From Combretum micranthum (lineage: Eukaryota; Streptophyta; Magnoliopsida; Myrtales; Combretaceae): a DNA stretch of 64,000 nt. The notes under the pieces are model-generated. The model was given only the letters and a program-made list of their open reading frames with translations. It ran no database searches and was not told the DNA's origin. Below are positions 36,889 to 48,535 of the stretch, piece by piece. Location: NCBI GenBank assembly GCA_024138025.1, contig JAMXBD010000583.1, forward strand, positions 248,001 to 312,000. Reading direction: 5' to 3'. The translations under genes and the position numbers were made by a program. Every line of letters starts with the position of its first letter. Position 1 is the first letter of the stretch.

Positions 36889-37301
36889 TTACAAAACTGA
36901 GAGTTTTTCATGTTCCCATCCAATTGATTATCAAATCATTGAAATCATGATTTTAATAAAATAATAAAAACTATTTCAAAAAATTAACCAAAACGTTCAC
37001 GACTGTTAAAGTTGTCAAAAAAAATTATATTACAAGTTTTGGGAATTCCGTAGAAGAACGGATGATTGAGAAATCCAAAAGTAAAAGGCAACCGTCAGAT
37101 CAAGTATATATTTATATATTAGTATTTAATAATAGATTCATGAATATTAATATTACAAGAATTCAAAAAATTCTTGTTCATAAATGAATCCTCTTAATTT
37201 TACTTTTTGAAACCTTAATTCTTAAAAGTAGGGAAAAGAACCCTATGTATAAATTACGAAAGTAATTCCTAATGATCAAACATGTATGCGTTGATACCAC
37301 T
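35881..37301 (-). other. Copia A untranslated leader
   Basis: About 1.4 kb between the primer site and gag, AT-rich with an (AT)n run at 36864-36889. The minus-strand open frame at 36661-36858 has no recognisable similarity. Confidence 0.6.
36864..36889. repeat. (AT)n microsatellite
   Basis: About 13 AT units in the copia A leader. Confidence 0.95.
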
Positions 37302-37795
37302 TGTTAGATCCAGATTAACCTTATGTGAAAACTATCACATATTAGAACCCTAGATCGATCATGTTTGTTCAATTAAACAGAATTAAGTGGAAGCATACCT
37401 GAATCCATAACAAGCAATGACTCTAGAGCGATGCGGTTAGCCTTCCAAATCAACACGTTTTTCCTTAGAGATCCCTTTAGTTTTCTCTTTACACTCTCTA
37501 ATGATGGGATTTAGAAGAGACTAAAAAAGAATTGTACGTGTGATATGGAGACCATAACCACTATTTATAGAGACAACGTGTTGTTATCTTTTGGTATTCC
37601 TATTTTAGCTCATCATAAAAATAGAAATTACCCATAAAGACTTTACACATAAAAGAACCATACCCTATTAGATACATTAAAGCCCAAATACCCAAAACCT
37701 TATTGATCACTTTTAATTGAATTTAATTTAATGTGATAGTACGTAACACATAATTATTTCACATATAAGATCAACGTTGGATTAAAGATCCAACA
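37302..37795 (-). repeat. Copia A 5' LTR
   Basis: 494 bp. Plus strand runs TGTTAGATCCAGATT to AAAGATCCAACA, and the primer-binding site TGGTATCAACGC lies on its inner side, two bases in. Confidence 0.95.
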
Positions 37796-38860
37796 TGATA
37801 TTTATTTATATTATTTTAAAATTCATATAATAAAAATTATACATAAGCAAATATTAAAAAGACAAATACCATATGTACGAGTCCTTATCGGAGGACCCCA
37901 ACCTATTTTAGGACCAGGCTTTAATGCGAGACAACTCATGCCACTGTCCTTCGGCATCGAAATGTAAGCCAATCACTTACCTTGAAGTTGAACGTGGTCT
38001 AATGGCCCTTGGGTTTGTTTTTAGGAGAGAGAATAACGTGCTGGAGGCACTATTGTCATGTGAAGGTGGACTTGTTTTTTCCTTTCAGTTTTGGTTATTG
38101 TGGTCTCTTTTCTAAATAGAATAGATCAATATTGATATAATATCGATAAAAAAAATTAACAGTTTTACTTATAAATTAATCAAACTGAATCAATATCGAA
38201 CCGATACGAAAACTGATACTAATAAGTTATATATGTCAATCCAATACGAATAAAAATCCGATAATCCAAACACGAAGCTAGTTGAAAATAAAAATGGAAG
38301 ACAGTGAGTGTTTGTACGAATTTATAGTTCTTTTTTATTAACTTAATTTGAAATTATTTTTTGTAAACATATTCTTGATATAATGGATCAAAACGCATTC
38401 AACATATGCATCGAAAAAATTGCATGAAAATGCACACTAAATACATTCGCGTGTGTTAATTTAAAAAAAAAAAAAAAAGAGTATCGAGTATATTTAGTGA
38501 ATTCGCCCAAACTTTTTTATTCTTCTTTTCACCTAACTTTTTTATTTTTCTTTTCACCTATTTCAGTATTGTCAAGAACAGAGACAGCGCCTTGAAAGTC
38601 ATCTTCCACACCAACTAATTATTCTATTTGCACTGTGGACCGTTTGGAAAAATGAAAGCAATAAATGCTTTTGGAACAATTCATAAGGCTCCCAGTACAC
38701 CAATTTATTTGTGGAAAAGGACCCCAACATCGAGCATATAATAGAAAGAAAAAGTCTACAAAAAGTAAATGCCATACTAAGGTTGCTTATGTTGACGGAA
38801 TATTATAATTTGTTCTTGGAGGCAAATTAAAACTACACTTTGTTGTATGCGGATGCTACG
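37796..38860. other. Dispersed-repeat flank and possible LINE scrap
   Basis: 37796-37990 is the right half of the dispersed repeat split by copia A; the 63-codon open frame at 37924-38115 lies in it and is not supported as a gene. At about 38609-38683 the plus strand reads LIILFALWTVWKNESNKCFW, resembling the WxxWKxRN block of the RNase H region of plant LINEs. It is isolated, so the assignment is tentative. Confidence 0.35.
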
Positions 38861-39530
38861 AATAAAATAGCAACTTTATTGGGGTTGCTTGATATGTATC
38901 TTTATGTTAAGCAACTCAAAAAATTAATAAAGTAAATTGCTTGAGGAGTTGCTTAACATGAGAATCTATGTCAAAGTTATTTAACTAAACAACAAATTTC
39001 TTACTCTCTCTCCTATTTTTATTAATAGAATGTGACATGTGGCAACCAAAAAACTCTTATGACTTGTTTGTCATACAAGAATCAACTGGAATGAAATCGC
39101 GATCCTAGCTTCCATCCCTTATCATGCATTTGAAAGCATTATAAGAACCTGGAATCGCGATTCCTTGAAGTTGTTTTGATTCCATTCCAACTTCCATTAA
39201 AGATTTTTAATTGAATTACCTTTTTCTCTTATAAGAATTTATTATCTTATTTTTCGTGAAAGATATTTTTCGTAAATTACAATATAAGTAATTCCTTTCC
39301 ATTATATTTCATGTCCATATCCAAACAAAAGAATGGATTTGTTAGTCTCTTATGTCATGTTTAGTACATAAGAATTGTTTGGAATGAAATGCATTGGAAT
39401 AAAAGGAATTGAATAGAATGGAATCAATAAGGGAATAAGAAATCCATTCTTTTATTTGACACGGAATGAAACGAAATTTTCTAAAAATACCATTTATAAA
39501 AATAAAATAATAAATTCATATAGGATAAAA

Positions 39531-39594
39531 AAAAAAGTTATTTAATTAAAAATCTTTAATAAAAGGAAGAAAAGAATCGCAATTCTACCTTCTT
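39531..39594. repeat. Direct repeat flanking the NUMT, left copy
   Basis: About 64 bp including TTATTTAATTAAAAATCT and GAATCGCAATTCTACCTTCT. It is matched by 39825-39888 on the other side of the nad2 fragment with about seven differences. Confidence 0.85.
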
Positions 39595-39621
39595 CGGACT
39601 CAAAATCTCTTTTGACTCTAT

Positions 39622-39821
39622 ATATGTGGGCACCTGATATCTATGAGGGTTCACCCACCCCGGTTACAGCATTCCTTTCTATTGCGCCTAAAATTTCTAT
39701 TTCTGCTAATATTTCACGTGTTTCTATTTATGGTTCCTATGGAGCTACATTGCAACAAATCTTCTTTTTCTGCAGCATTGCTTCTATGATCTTAGGAGCA
39801 CTGGCCGCCATGGCCCAAACG
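39622..39821 (+). pseudogene. nad2: NUMT: fragment of mitochondrial nad2
   Basis: 200 bp reading MWAPDIYEGSPTPVTAFLSI, then APKISISANISRVSIYGSYG and ATLQQIFFFCSIASMILGAL, then AAMAQT: an internal part of NADH dehydrogenase subunit 2 (complex I, inner mitochondrial membrane). It has no start codon or remaining exons and sits in nuclear MITE DNA, so it is a transferred fragment and not a gene. The codons for NISRVSIYG keep TCA and TCT where the working plant protein, as I recall it, has Leu and Phe after C-to-U editing, so the source was mitochondrial DNA and not edited RNA. It is open throughout, so the transfer is fairly young. Confidence 0.93.
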
Positions 39822-39824
39822 TAA

Positions 39825-39888
39825 GAAAAAATTATTTAATTAAAAATCTATAATGAAAGGAAGAAAGGAATCGCAATTTTGCCTTCTC
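39825..39888. repeat. Direct repeat flanking the NUMT, right copy
   Basis: Includes TTATTTAATTAAAAATCT and GAATCGCAATTTTGCCTTCT, parallel to 39531-39594, beginning four bases after the mitochondrial similarity ends. Confidence 0.85.
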
Positions 39889-40502
39889 AAAGAAAGAACC
39901 ACGATTCCGGCTTTTCATAACGCTTTCAAAAGTAAGAAAAGGAATAAAAGCCGGAATGCACAATTTCATTCTAGTTCATTCCTGCATACCAAATAAGCCA
40001 GTATTGATTACATTGCATCCCATTCCTTTGATTCCAATCCATTCTATTTTGAACTATTCCTACGTATCAAACATTATATTAAAGAAATGTTAAATAACTC
40101 TCTTTAAGAATTAACCAATAAAAGAGAGATTTTAGAGAAGTTGCTTGATACAGGAGAATCGATGCTTTGTATAATGATGTAGTATGTTAAGCAACTTCTT
40201 AATCAACTTATGGATAAAGTTGCTTTAAGACCATATTTATTGGAGTTGCTTAGCATAAGAACCTAGACCAAGCAACTTCATTTAACCAATATAACAAGGT
40301 TCTTGATACAAGAACTAATGTCAAAATTGCTTAATTAAACAACTTAAAATGTGAGTTCCTTAACACGCTTAAAGTAAAAAAATTATTAAAAAAATGCTAA
40401 ACAACTCTCTTGGAGTAATTCATTGATATAATGTAGAGTTGCTTAATAATAAGAATTGTTTAAGTTATTAATGTAGTACTTTAAGCACCATTATAAGAGA
40501 CC

Positions 40503-40739
40503 TCTTGACAAATGAGGGAATAGTTTTACTGTCTTTTATTCACTATCAATGTCATGCATTTATACAAGAAGAATGCAAAGGTAAAGGAAACTAACCCTAT
40601 GAATTAATTACATATTATACAAATTGATTTGATTAAATCTAAAAAAGAAAAGTTAACAATCCAGCTAATTAATCTCCTAAACATAGGAGATACAGCCTCT
40701 TACACTCTTAATTCTGCTAATATTACACGGATTCTAATA
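40503..40739 (-). repeat. Copia B 3' LTR
   Basis: 237 bp. It is adjoined inside by the polypurine tract, which on the plus strand reads CTTCCCCTCAA. Confidence 0.92.
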
Positions 40740-40746
40740 CTTCCCC

Positions 40747-41511
40747 TCAAGCTGGAATGTAGATATTTGTCATTCCTAGCTTGTTCACCATATCTTCAAA
40801 GCTTGGCTTGTGAAGATTCTCTGTCAGCACATCTGTAGTTTGTTCCTTAGTTAGAATATACGTCATGCAAATAGTCTCACTATCGATCTTCTCTTTAATG
40901 AAATGACTATCCACCTCCACATGTTTAGTCCAGTCATGATGAGTTAAGTTATGTGCAATGTTCACTACTGCCTTGTTGTCACAATAAATTTTTATTAGAC
41001 TACCCCTTACGATCCCCAGTTCTCTTAACAATCTTCCAATCTAAATTCCTTCACAAATGCCATGAGCTAATGCTTGGAACTCTGCCTCAGTGCTGCTTTT
41101 GGCCACGACTAGCTGTTTTTTGCTTCTCCAGGTTACTGGATTTCCCCAAACATAGGTACGGTATCCAAAAGTTGATCTTCTATCCACAGAATAACCTACC
41201 TAGTCAGCATCGATAAACACTTCCACTAACCTATTATTTCCTTTTCTAAAGAATAATCCCCTACCAGGAGAGCTCTTTAGATACCTTAGTATCCTGTTGA
41301 TCGCCTCAAGATGTCTCTCCTTTGGTGAGTGTATGAACTGACTAACCACACTTATGGCAAAGGCAATGTCTGGACGAGTATGAGCTAAATAAATTAGTTT
41401 GCCGACAAGTCTTTGGTATTGTTCCTTGTACATTTCCATACCATCTTCACTTCCAAGTTTCAAGTTGGGTTCCATTGGTGTCTCAACTGGTTTACAACTC
41501 AATATTTTCAT
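40747..41511 (-). pseudogene. Copia B RT connection and RNase H
   Basis: 41200-41511 reads CKPVETPMEPNLKLG, YQRLVGKLIYLAHTRPDIAF, ILRYLKSSPGRGLFF and ends in the RNase H entry DAD. The middle of RNase H is in other frames. 40747-41031 gives IYCDNKAVVNIAHN, TKHVEVDSHFIKEKI and the terminal block ILTKEQTTDVLTENLHKPSF. Multiple breaks. Confidence 0.88.
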
Positions 41512-41514
41512 TTC

Positions 41515-42138
41515 TCAAAGTAAATCTATAATATAATATCTTTGTGAAACCACTACACCAATGTTGCTTCTGGCGACCTCCATTCCCAAGAAATATTTTA
41601 AAGCACCTAAGTCTTTCAATTCAAGCTCCCCAGTTAAATATTCATTTAATTGTTGCAACCCACCATAATCATCTCCTGTGATGATTATATCATCCACATA
41701 AACTATCAGAATAGCCCTTTTCCACTTTCTAAGTGTATATAATAAAAGGGTATGATCGTCTTGTGCCTGCAAAAAACCTTGCTTCTTCACAGCTTGAGTA
41801 AATTTTTCAAACCATTCTTCAGGTGACTGTTTTAAGCTATAGAGAGATTTCTTTAACTTATAAGCCATGTTCTCCATCTTTCCAAATCCTAATGGCAAAT
41901 CCATATACACTTCTTCGTGCAAATCTTCATTCAGGAAAGCATTTTTAACATCTAACTATTGCAGAAGCCAATCAAGATTTGCTACAAGTGACAAAAGAAT
42001 TGTGATTGAGTTGAGCTTGGCCATAGGTGTAAAAGTCTCCTTGTAGTCTATCACATATGTCTGAGTAAAACCCTTGGTGACCATTCTAGCTTTGTATCTA
42101 CTAATAGTGCCATCTGCATTGAATTTTACCGTAAAGAC
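41515..42138 (-). pseudogene. Copia B reverse transcriptase
   Basis: Runs from the preceding NPKWKKAILEEMRALERNGT block (end of the previous frame) through scattered frames to EEVYMDLPLGFGK, YKLKKSLYSLKQSPEEWFEK and the catalytic box VYVDDIIITGDD, then LKDLGALKYFLGMEVARS. The YVDD box is intact, unlike copia A. Stops around 41935-42070 break the N-terminal half. Confidence 0.88.
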
Positions 42139-43750
42139 CTATTTGCAGCCAACTGTTTTCTTCCCTCTTGGTAGCTCTACAACTACCCAGGTACCATTTC
42201 TTTCTAAGGCTCTCATTTCTTCTAGAATAGCCTTCTTCCATTTAGGATTTGCAAGGGCTTCATCAATGTTTCTTGATATCTCAACACTTGTTAGAGTTTT
42301 AGTAAAGATAGTAAAAGTAGGAGACAATTTTTCATAGGAGACAAACTTAGAGATTGGATAGACCGTATGCTTAGTGCATTCTCTTACACCTTTCCTGATA
42401 GCAATAGGTACATTTAAGTCTTCTGCACTGGTAGTCGGTAGCATGCCTTCACCACTATTCTCGGGACTTTGAATTTTAGCAGTCTCAGAACTATGAATGG
42501 GAGTAGGAATTAGATCAAGCTCTTGACTTTGTTGAGTAGTAAGCTTATCACTTCCTTGAGAATGCTTCCTGTGTGAATAGGCAATATCTTTCCATCGTTC
42601 TCTCCTATGTTCAATCAGCTGTAGCACGATAGACTCGATTGGATCAGTTGGGATGGATAACGGTTCAATTGGAATAGATAATATAGATAATGGTTCGACT
42701 AGAGTAAGCATCAATGAATTGGGTGATGAAAGATTAGGTGTTGTAGGATCAAAAAACTCGATCTCAATCTCATCATGAATCTTCCCTTGAGATGAGGCTT
42801 TGGGAAAGTAGGATTGATGTTCAAAAAAGGTGACATCTATTGGTACAATCATTCGATGAAGAGTAGGGGAGTAACATTTATACCCTTGTTGTGTTGATGA
42901 GTAACCAATGAAAACACACTTTATTGACTTGGGTTCTAACTTTGAACAATTTTTTTGGTGGTCATGAACAATTGTAGTACATCTGAAGATCTTTAGAGGA
43001 ACGGATGAGGGACAATGAAACAAAGGGTAATTTGTTAGAAGGATAGACATTGGAGTTTTAAAATCGAGAACCTTCAATGTTGTACGATTAATGAGATGAC
43101 AAGCAATTAGGACAACATTTCCCAAAAGTTATTTTGGAACTGACATTGTGAACATTAAGGCTCTGGCAACTTCCAGTAGATGTCGATTTTTCCTTTCTGC
43201 TACCCCATTTTTTTGTGGGCTATCAGTACATGAACTTTGGTGGGTTATTCCATTAGTTGCTAGAAAATCTCCTAAGAATGTTTTGAAGTACTCAGTTCCA
43301 TTATCCATTCTCAAAACTTTGATTGTAGTTTAGAATTGATTTTTTATCATGGAATGAAAGTTTTGGAAAAATTTTTAAACGTCAGACTTTTCTTTGAAAA
43401 AATACACCCGACACACTCTTGTATGATCATCAATGAATGTAATGAACAATCTTGTACCCGTGACATTGTGAGTACGAGATGGTCCCCATACGTCACTATG
43501 GATCAAAGAAAATGGACTAGACTCACTGTAAGGTTTAGCAGGAAAAGATGCTCATGTGTGTTTAGCTAATTGACAGATTTCACAATAAAAGGATTTTTTA
43601 TCTTTATTGATAAACAAATTGGGAAACAAGTGTTTGAGATAGTAAAAATTGGGGTAGCCTCACCTATAGTGCCACAACATTACATCTTTATTTGAAATAA
43701 AAGATTCAACCACCGATGCTTGCTTATTCATACATTCTTCATTCTCAAAG
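42139..43750 (-). pseudogene. Copia B integrase
   Basis: 43570-43750 carries the zinc-type N domain (LWHYR, YPNFYYLKHLF, CEICQLAKHT). 43330-43560 carries HSDVWGPSRTHN and FITFIDDHTRV with the first catalytic Asp. 43129-43314 carries RMDNGTEYFKTFLG (second Asp) and PQKNGVAERKNRHLLE (Glu). 42139-43125 holds the C-terminal domain with KCVFIGYSSTQQGYKCY and a long linker. Several stops and a frameshift interrupt it, but the catalytic triad residues are kept. Confidence 0.88.
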
Positions 43751-43764
43751 TAGTAGAGTCCACC

Positions 43765-44151
43765 TTATTCTTTAACAATGTCAATCATCTTCTCCAATTC
43801 ATGTTCCTGTATTTGACACATAATACTAGAGAAATTAACAGTGCATTTCAGATCTTGAGTAAGTCTACTGACTGACACAAGATTGCAAGCTAAGTTGGGA
43901 ACATGTAACACAAAATGCAGGACAAGATTTTTAGACAAGCGTATAGAACCTTTTCCAACCACTGACGTGAAAGTTCCATATGCTATTTTTACTCTTATAT
44001 TTCTAGGATTATGTGTATAAGAGTTAAATAGTGATGAGTTACCTATCATGTGATCAAACGCATCGGAATCAAATACCCAAGGATTTTTCCTTTGTATGTG
44101 GAGAGTTGTACCTTGAGCAAATTTGCCAGTGGCAGTATCCAGAGTTGTCAT
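43765..44151 (-). pseudogene. Copia B protease region
   Basis: NPWVFDSDAFDHMIGNSSLF is the protease active-site block with DSGAT altered to DSDAF. It is followed by GKGSIRLSKNLVLHFVLHVP and NLVSVSRLTQDL, the standard segment before the integrase. The mutated active site indicates an inactive protease. Confidence 0.85.
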
Positions 44152-44467
44152 AGATTGTTGGTTGAGAAGATTTATTAATTATTCAATCTGTCCTTTGTTT
44201 AGAAGAACTCCAGTTGTCTCTGCATTACTGGTTCCCTCGATCTTCTCCGTAGTTGTAACTTGAAAGGCGTTTTATTGTCCCTGTTTTCGGAATTTCACGT
44301 CCCCAGGCTTACCATGGAGATTCCAATAGTTTTCTCATGTGTGCCATAATTTATTGCATTGTGAACATGTCGCCTCTAACATGGTTTCTGGTTAGCAAAT
44401 CTATTGGCAAAATTCCATGCAACTAGCGTTGTTGTTTCTATAGGCGATCACTAGTAAGTGTGGTAGG

Positions 44468-44694
44468 TTAGTCCTTCTCGCCAAGCATCACTCTTCGTCT
44501 GCTAGCCTCATGTCTAACCTCAACAAAGGCCTCTTCGATTGAAGACAATGGACTCCGGCCAAGAATCTGACCCTTGACTTCATCTAGCTCCTTGTTGAGA
44601 TTCGCTAAGAACTCGTACAACCGCTCCTTTTCTAAGTGTCTCTGGAACTTTATGTTTTCTTCAAGACCGCCCCAATCCACTTTATAATGCATGT
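44468..44694 (-). pseudogene. Copia B gag, continuation after the nested insertion
   Basis: Reads (L)DMHYKVDWGG, then KERLYEFLANLNKELDEVKG, QILGRSPLSSIEEAFVEVRH and RRVMLGEKD. This is the C-terminal half of a copia gag core, continuing exactly from TLWQEL at 49591 when the insertion plus one CCAAC copy is removed. Confidence 0.88.
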
Positions 44695-45066
44695 CCAACT
44701 ATTAATGATTGTTCCTTAGGCCAATTACTGAGTTTTGTTATTTTATGTGTATTTTAATTTAGAGGCATTTTTATTATAAAGTTTGGATGTTTACTTTATA
44801 ATAGAATTCATGAATAATCTATTTATTCTTGGATTCTCATTTTTGTGAAATGATGGTGAATTAAATCCAATATAAGTTTTATTTGATGATCATGAGATAT
44901 TTATGTGTATAGAGATACAGATAAAACTCAAAAGTATATATAATGGAGATTTATATATATTGGATTGACCTGCTATGAGATCACTACATGGACCAAAGTC
45001 ATAAGTGATTCTCATAATAGCAATGTCGATATATCCTTAGACCTGAAACCACCATAGATTTTAACA

Positions 45067-48000
45067 TGAGTAATTATCACGCCCCATAGGAGTATCCTAA
45101 ACGTAACAGTCCGCCACATGACATATAAGACAATTGAATTACTATTTGAGTCTTTCGGGAGTCTTGTATAGATGTAAAGCATCCCTTTACAACAATAGAA
45201 TACTCTATTCAATGGAGTTAAGAAGTTTAATATGGCATTCAATAGCATTAGATAATAAATTAAAACGCATATATAAAAATTACAAAGTCTAAGGGGCATT
45301 CCTCTGCAAAAGAATATTAAAGGTCCATTACAGTCATCCAGAGTCTTTTGGTTTCCTGTGGAAGTCTAAACAAAATTGGATACAACTTCTATAGGAAACG
45401 CCTAGCTCCTATATCTGAGCTGTAGCCTGCCTTAGCCTAAGCCAAATAAACTCGTGCTGCAACAAATAAAAACTATAGGGGCATAAGCTATACTAGCTTA
45501 GTGAGTGAAAACTTTCATATTGCAATTAAAACATATCATTCAAGTAAGTGATTAATCAAATAAATGGTATGCATCAAACACGTGAATTCAACAAACATAT
45601 GAATAGCCGGAAATCATATATGGATGGACTTGCGCCCTCCATCTCGGATTAGCAGATTAACGAATCCTGCGGTATGATACCGTTTAGGCTCACGGTCAAC
45701 CAACTCTATATATTCGTTTTATGGATCACGATTAACTAACTCATATTCATTTTATGGATCACGATTAAAAATATTCATTTTATGGATCACGATTAACTAA
45801 CTCATATTCGTTTTATGGATCACGAAAAACCAACAAATGCGAATGCTTCATCCCCATCGTGTTATTAATGAGTTCAAGTTCATCTTCAATTTCAAATAAT
45901 CAATTATACTAGTTCATTTAGGTGATCAAACAATATTCGCAGACAATCAATCCTAACTCATCTATACAAGCAATGATTTATCACCCGGCTTCGATATTTT
46001 TTAATTCAACTTCACATAACAACAGCAGACAAATATAATTCCCATTCAACCCTATCATGCATATTCATTTTATCTTTGCTAAGTAACTAGTGCAGCTATC
46101 ATTACAATCACAAGCAATAATTAAAATTGAAAGTGACACTCACTCGGCCATAGTACACTGGACTTTTAATAGTAGTAATTGGGTGGTAGGGATTCGTCAG
46201 TCTCGAGATCACCTACCAAATAAGAATACCCTAATGAGTACTTCATCACTTAACTAATCCAAACTATGTGTCAAAACTAATAAAAATTGTTATTCTCGCT
46301 ATTTGCGGAAGTTCCAACTTAAAACGGCCATAACTTGGTCATTTTAACTCGGAATTTCGCAAATTTTATATCGTTTTTATCTACTTTGAAAGATCTAACT
46401 AATTCTAATATTATTTCCAAGTTTTAAAAACATTTAGTTCATGGATCAGAGGGCTCAGATCTGATCAGTAACCATTCCCATTTCCAAAAAGTAGTTTTTA
46501 CACTTGTTTGAAATGTATCTAGTTGATGATTCAAGTATATATGAACTATGAATGATTTCCTATCATGAATGACATGTGATGAGTTCAATGTATGCATGAT
46601 CGTGATGATTTTTGGTAAAAGAAACTTTCAAACTCCTTAATTTTGCAAGACTCCAATAATAACTACTTCTTGAAAGTCCACTTTTCTAATTTTGACACCA
46701 CACAAGTGTTTTGGATTTTATTCTTAGGTATTTCTAGCTATGTTAATTAAAAATGAGTCTTCATCACCTATACTACCCAAAACCTTCATTTCTACATAAA
46801 AATTTACATTTTACACTTTGCAAATATGTTTTTAAATAGGCTTTACTCAAAAATCCGAATTTTTAAAAATTCATTTTTTGAATGATTCCTTTGGGAAAAC
46901 TTGTGTAATGCATTAAAATTTAAGACTTTACTATATCTACTACCTAAGGACTTCATTTAATACATAAAACATTCATTTTGAGCTTGAACAATAGGTGTTT
47001 ACATAGCATCATCCAAAGTTGTGAATTTTATAAGTTGACTACTAACTCAAAATTTTCCATCTTGAATCTACTTCTTGTTTTACACATTAATCTCATCCAA
47101 ACTCATTTCAACTTATAAAAATCACTACTTAATGATATCTACTACTTATACCCTTCATTTTTCACATAAAACATGAGTTTCAAAGTTGATACAAGGGTTT
47201 TCAAAATAGGGCTTTGAAGTCGTACGAATTTTCTTTTGAACATTTCTAACAAAAATCATTTCTTTTTAAGTTCCTTGTCTTGTGTTCATAAAGATCTACC
47301 AACTATCACATTTATATACACAAGACTAAATCTTTATGAGCATTAATGCATGAAAATGCAAAATATCTATATGAACATGAGTGTCAAGTATAATATGAGT
47401 GTCTAAGTACTAGATCTACTACTTATAATGCATGAAAAGGAGTTTAAGAGTATGAACATATATTTTTCATGTAAGATCTCTACTTGTATATGCATGAACA
47501 TGATAATATTTCAACAAAAGCTCATCAAACACAAGATCTACTATTGTGATGGCTTGATATTCATGTATTAGCATTTTCTTATCCCTAGCACTCGCTCATG
47601 AGGATTTAAAGTGAAAAAACACATGAATAATCTTGCCATTACAAATTAAGTAGTAATAAGGCTCAAGAATCATCACCTAAAGAAGGATTTGATGAAGAAA
47701 TGAACTTGAAGTGTGAGTGTGTGTTTGGGGGGGTGGGATGTTGGAGTTCACGGCAAAGAGAAAAGAAAAAGAGGATTTTGCTTTGTTAAAAACTTGAAAG
47801 AGTAGAAATAAGGAAAGAGAGTGTAAATGAGTATATATATTAAGTAAATTAGGGTTTGTTATATTATAAAAAGAAGAAAATAAAACAATTTGAGGGGGAA
47901 AAATGGGGGGTGCCAGCCATCAAGTGAGAGAGAGAGGGAGTGATTTAATTTTATTTGAAATTGTAATTTATGTAATAAAATGTATTAAATGTAATAATTT

Positions 48001-48535
48001 AGTAAGAAACAAAAATTTCTTGGAAAAGAAAATATAATGAGTAGTTGTAAGGATGTAAGACTAGGGCATGGGTAGTGTGTATTGTAGGTTGTACTTGTGG
48101 ATAGTGGTAAATAGTAGCAAAATATCTACTTTATCGGTAGTAAAGAAAATACGGAAAAAAAGCTCTAACTGTAATTTTTATACTCGAAAAATTATAAAAC
48201 TTATATTTTTAAAATCATTAAAAAATTTCGGTTCTAAACAGTATTCCGGAATATTTTTCTCAGTTTCTTGTCCCGGGGCCGCTTTTCTGTAATAGGGCTC
48301 GGGAAGGCCAGGAATAGAAAATTTTCCGAAATTAAAACTTTTTATGGTTTGAAATATACTTTAAAACAATAATTCACATTAAATTATTTTATAAGATTTC
48401 TTTTGATATGAAGCCGAAGGAAAGCCGGATATAGGGTTTCTAAGTTTATCTCACAAGGCTTGAACTAATCCGATTTAGGGTTTCGCTTTCCGGTTCCCGA
48501 AGTTTACTTGACTATTGGGAAAATCGAGGTTTACA
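45067..48535 (-). mobile_element. Long chromovirus-type solo LTR nested inside the solo LTR
   Basis: 3.47 kb, TG...CA, flanked by TTAACA / GTAACA (5-6 bp duplication with one mismatch). In minus orientation it starts TGTAAACCTCGATTTT, has a TATA-like TTAATATATATACTC (about 47837), then ATGGCCGAGTGAGTG, a 33-bp repeat block and an end GGGGCGTGATAATTACTCA, the layout of Tekay-type Ty3/gypsy LTRs. The LTR-like regions at 57000-60428 and 60429-63142 share this order. No coding frame of substance, so it is interpreted as a solo LTR. Confidence 0.7.
45712..45834. repeat. Tandem repeat, ~33-bp units
   Basis: Four imperfect units built on ATTCRTTTTATGGATCACGA followed by TTAACTAACTCAT. The second and last units are shortened or altered. 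Lies in the U5 side of the nested chromovirus LTR. Confidence 0.9.

Larger units (their letters stand above)
30859..37795 (-). mobile_element. Ty1/copia LTR retrotransposon A, full length, inactive
   Basis: 6937 bp, coding on the minus strand. LTRs are 30859-31357 (3') and 37302-37795 (5'), both TG...CA. Next to the 5' LTR is the primer site TGGTATCAACGC (initiator tRNA-Met-like). Next to the 3' LTR is the polypurine tract AAGTGGGAGAT. Flanking 5-mers are TAATA and TGATA; the unoccupied paralogue at 15700 reads TAATA there, which supports a 5-bp duplication. Domains run gag, zinc knuckle, protease, integrase, RT, RNase H, the copia order. By eye the LTRs differ at roughly 40 positions (about 8%), so the insertion is old. 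Stops, frameshifts and a mutated RT active site make it dead. Confidence 0.95.
38860..40502. repeat. Cluster of nested MITE-like inverted repeats
   Basis: Several facing copies occur. GACTTGTTTGTCATACAAG near 39062 opposes a right end near 39985-40003 (reverse complement GGCTTATTTGGTATGCAGG), with GGAATGAA motifs inside each. A second set runs from ATGTCATGTTTAGTACATAAG near 39352 to about 40075 inverted. A third family, with TTATTGGAGTTGCTTAGC-like ends, occupies 38870-39000 and 40130-40500. Boundaries are nested and partly lost. Confidence 0.5.

Noticed and set aside
37924..38115. 63-codon plus-strand open frame beside copia A
   Set aside because: Lies in the dispersed repeat flanking copia A, which is also present without an open frame in ZIP intron 1.
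39612..39824. nad2 fragment as a functional nuclear-encoded complex I gene
   Set aside because: Only an internal ~66-codon piece is present, without start, targeting sequence or the other exons, and with unedited-type codons.
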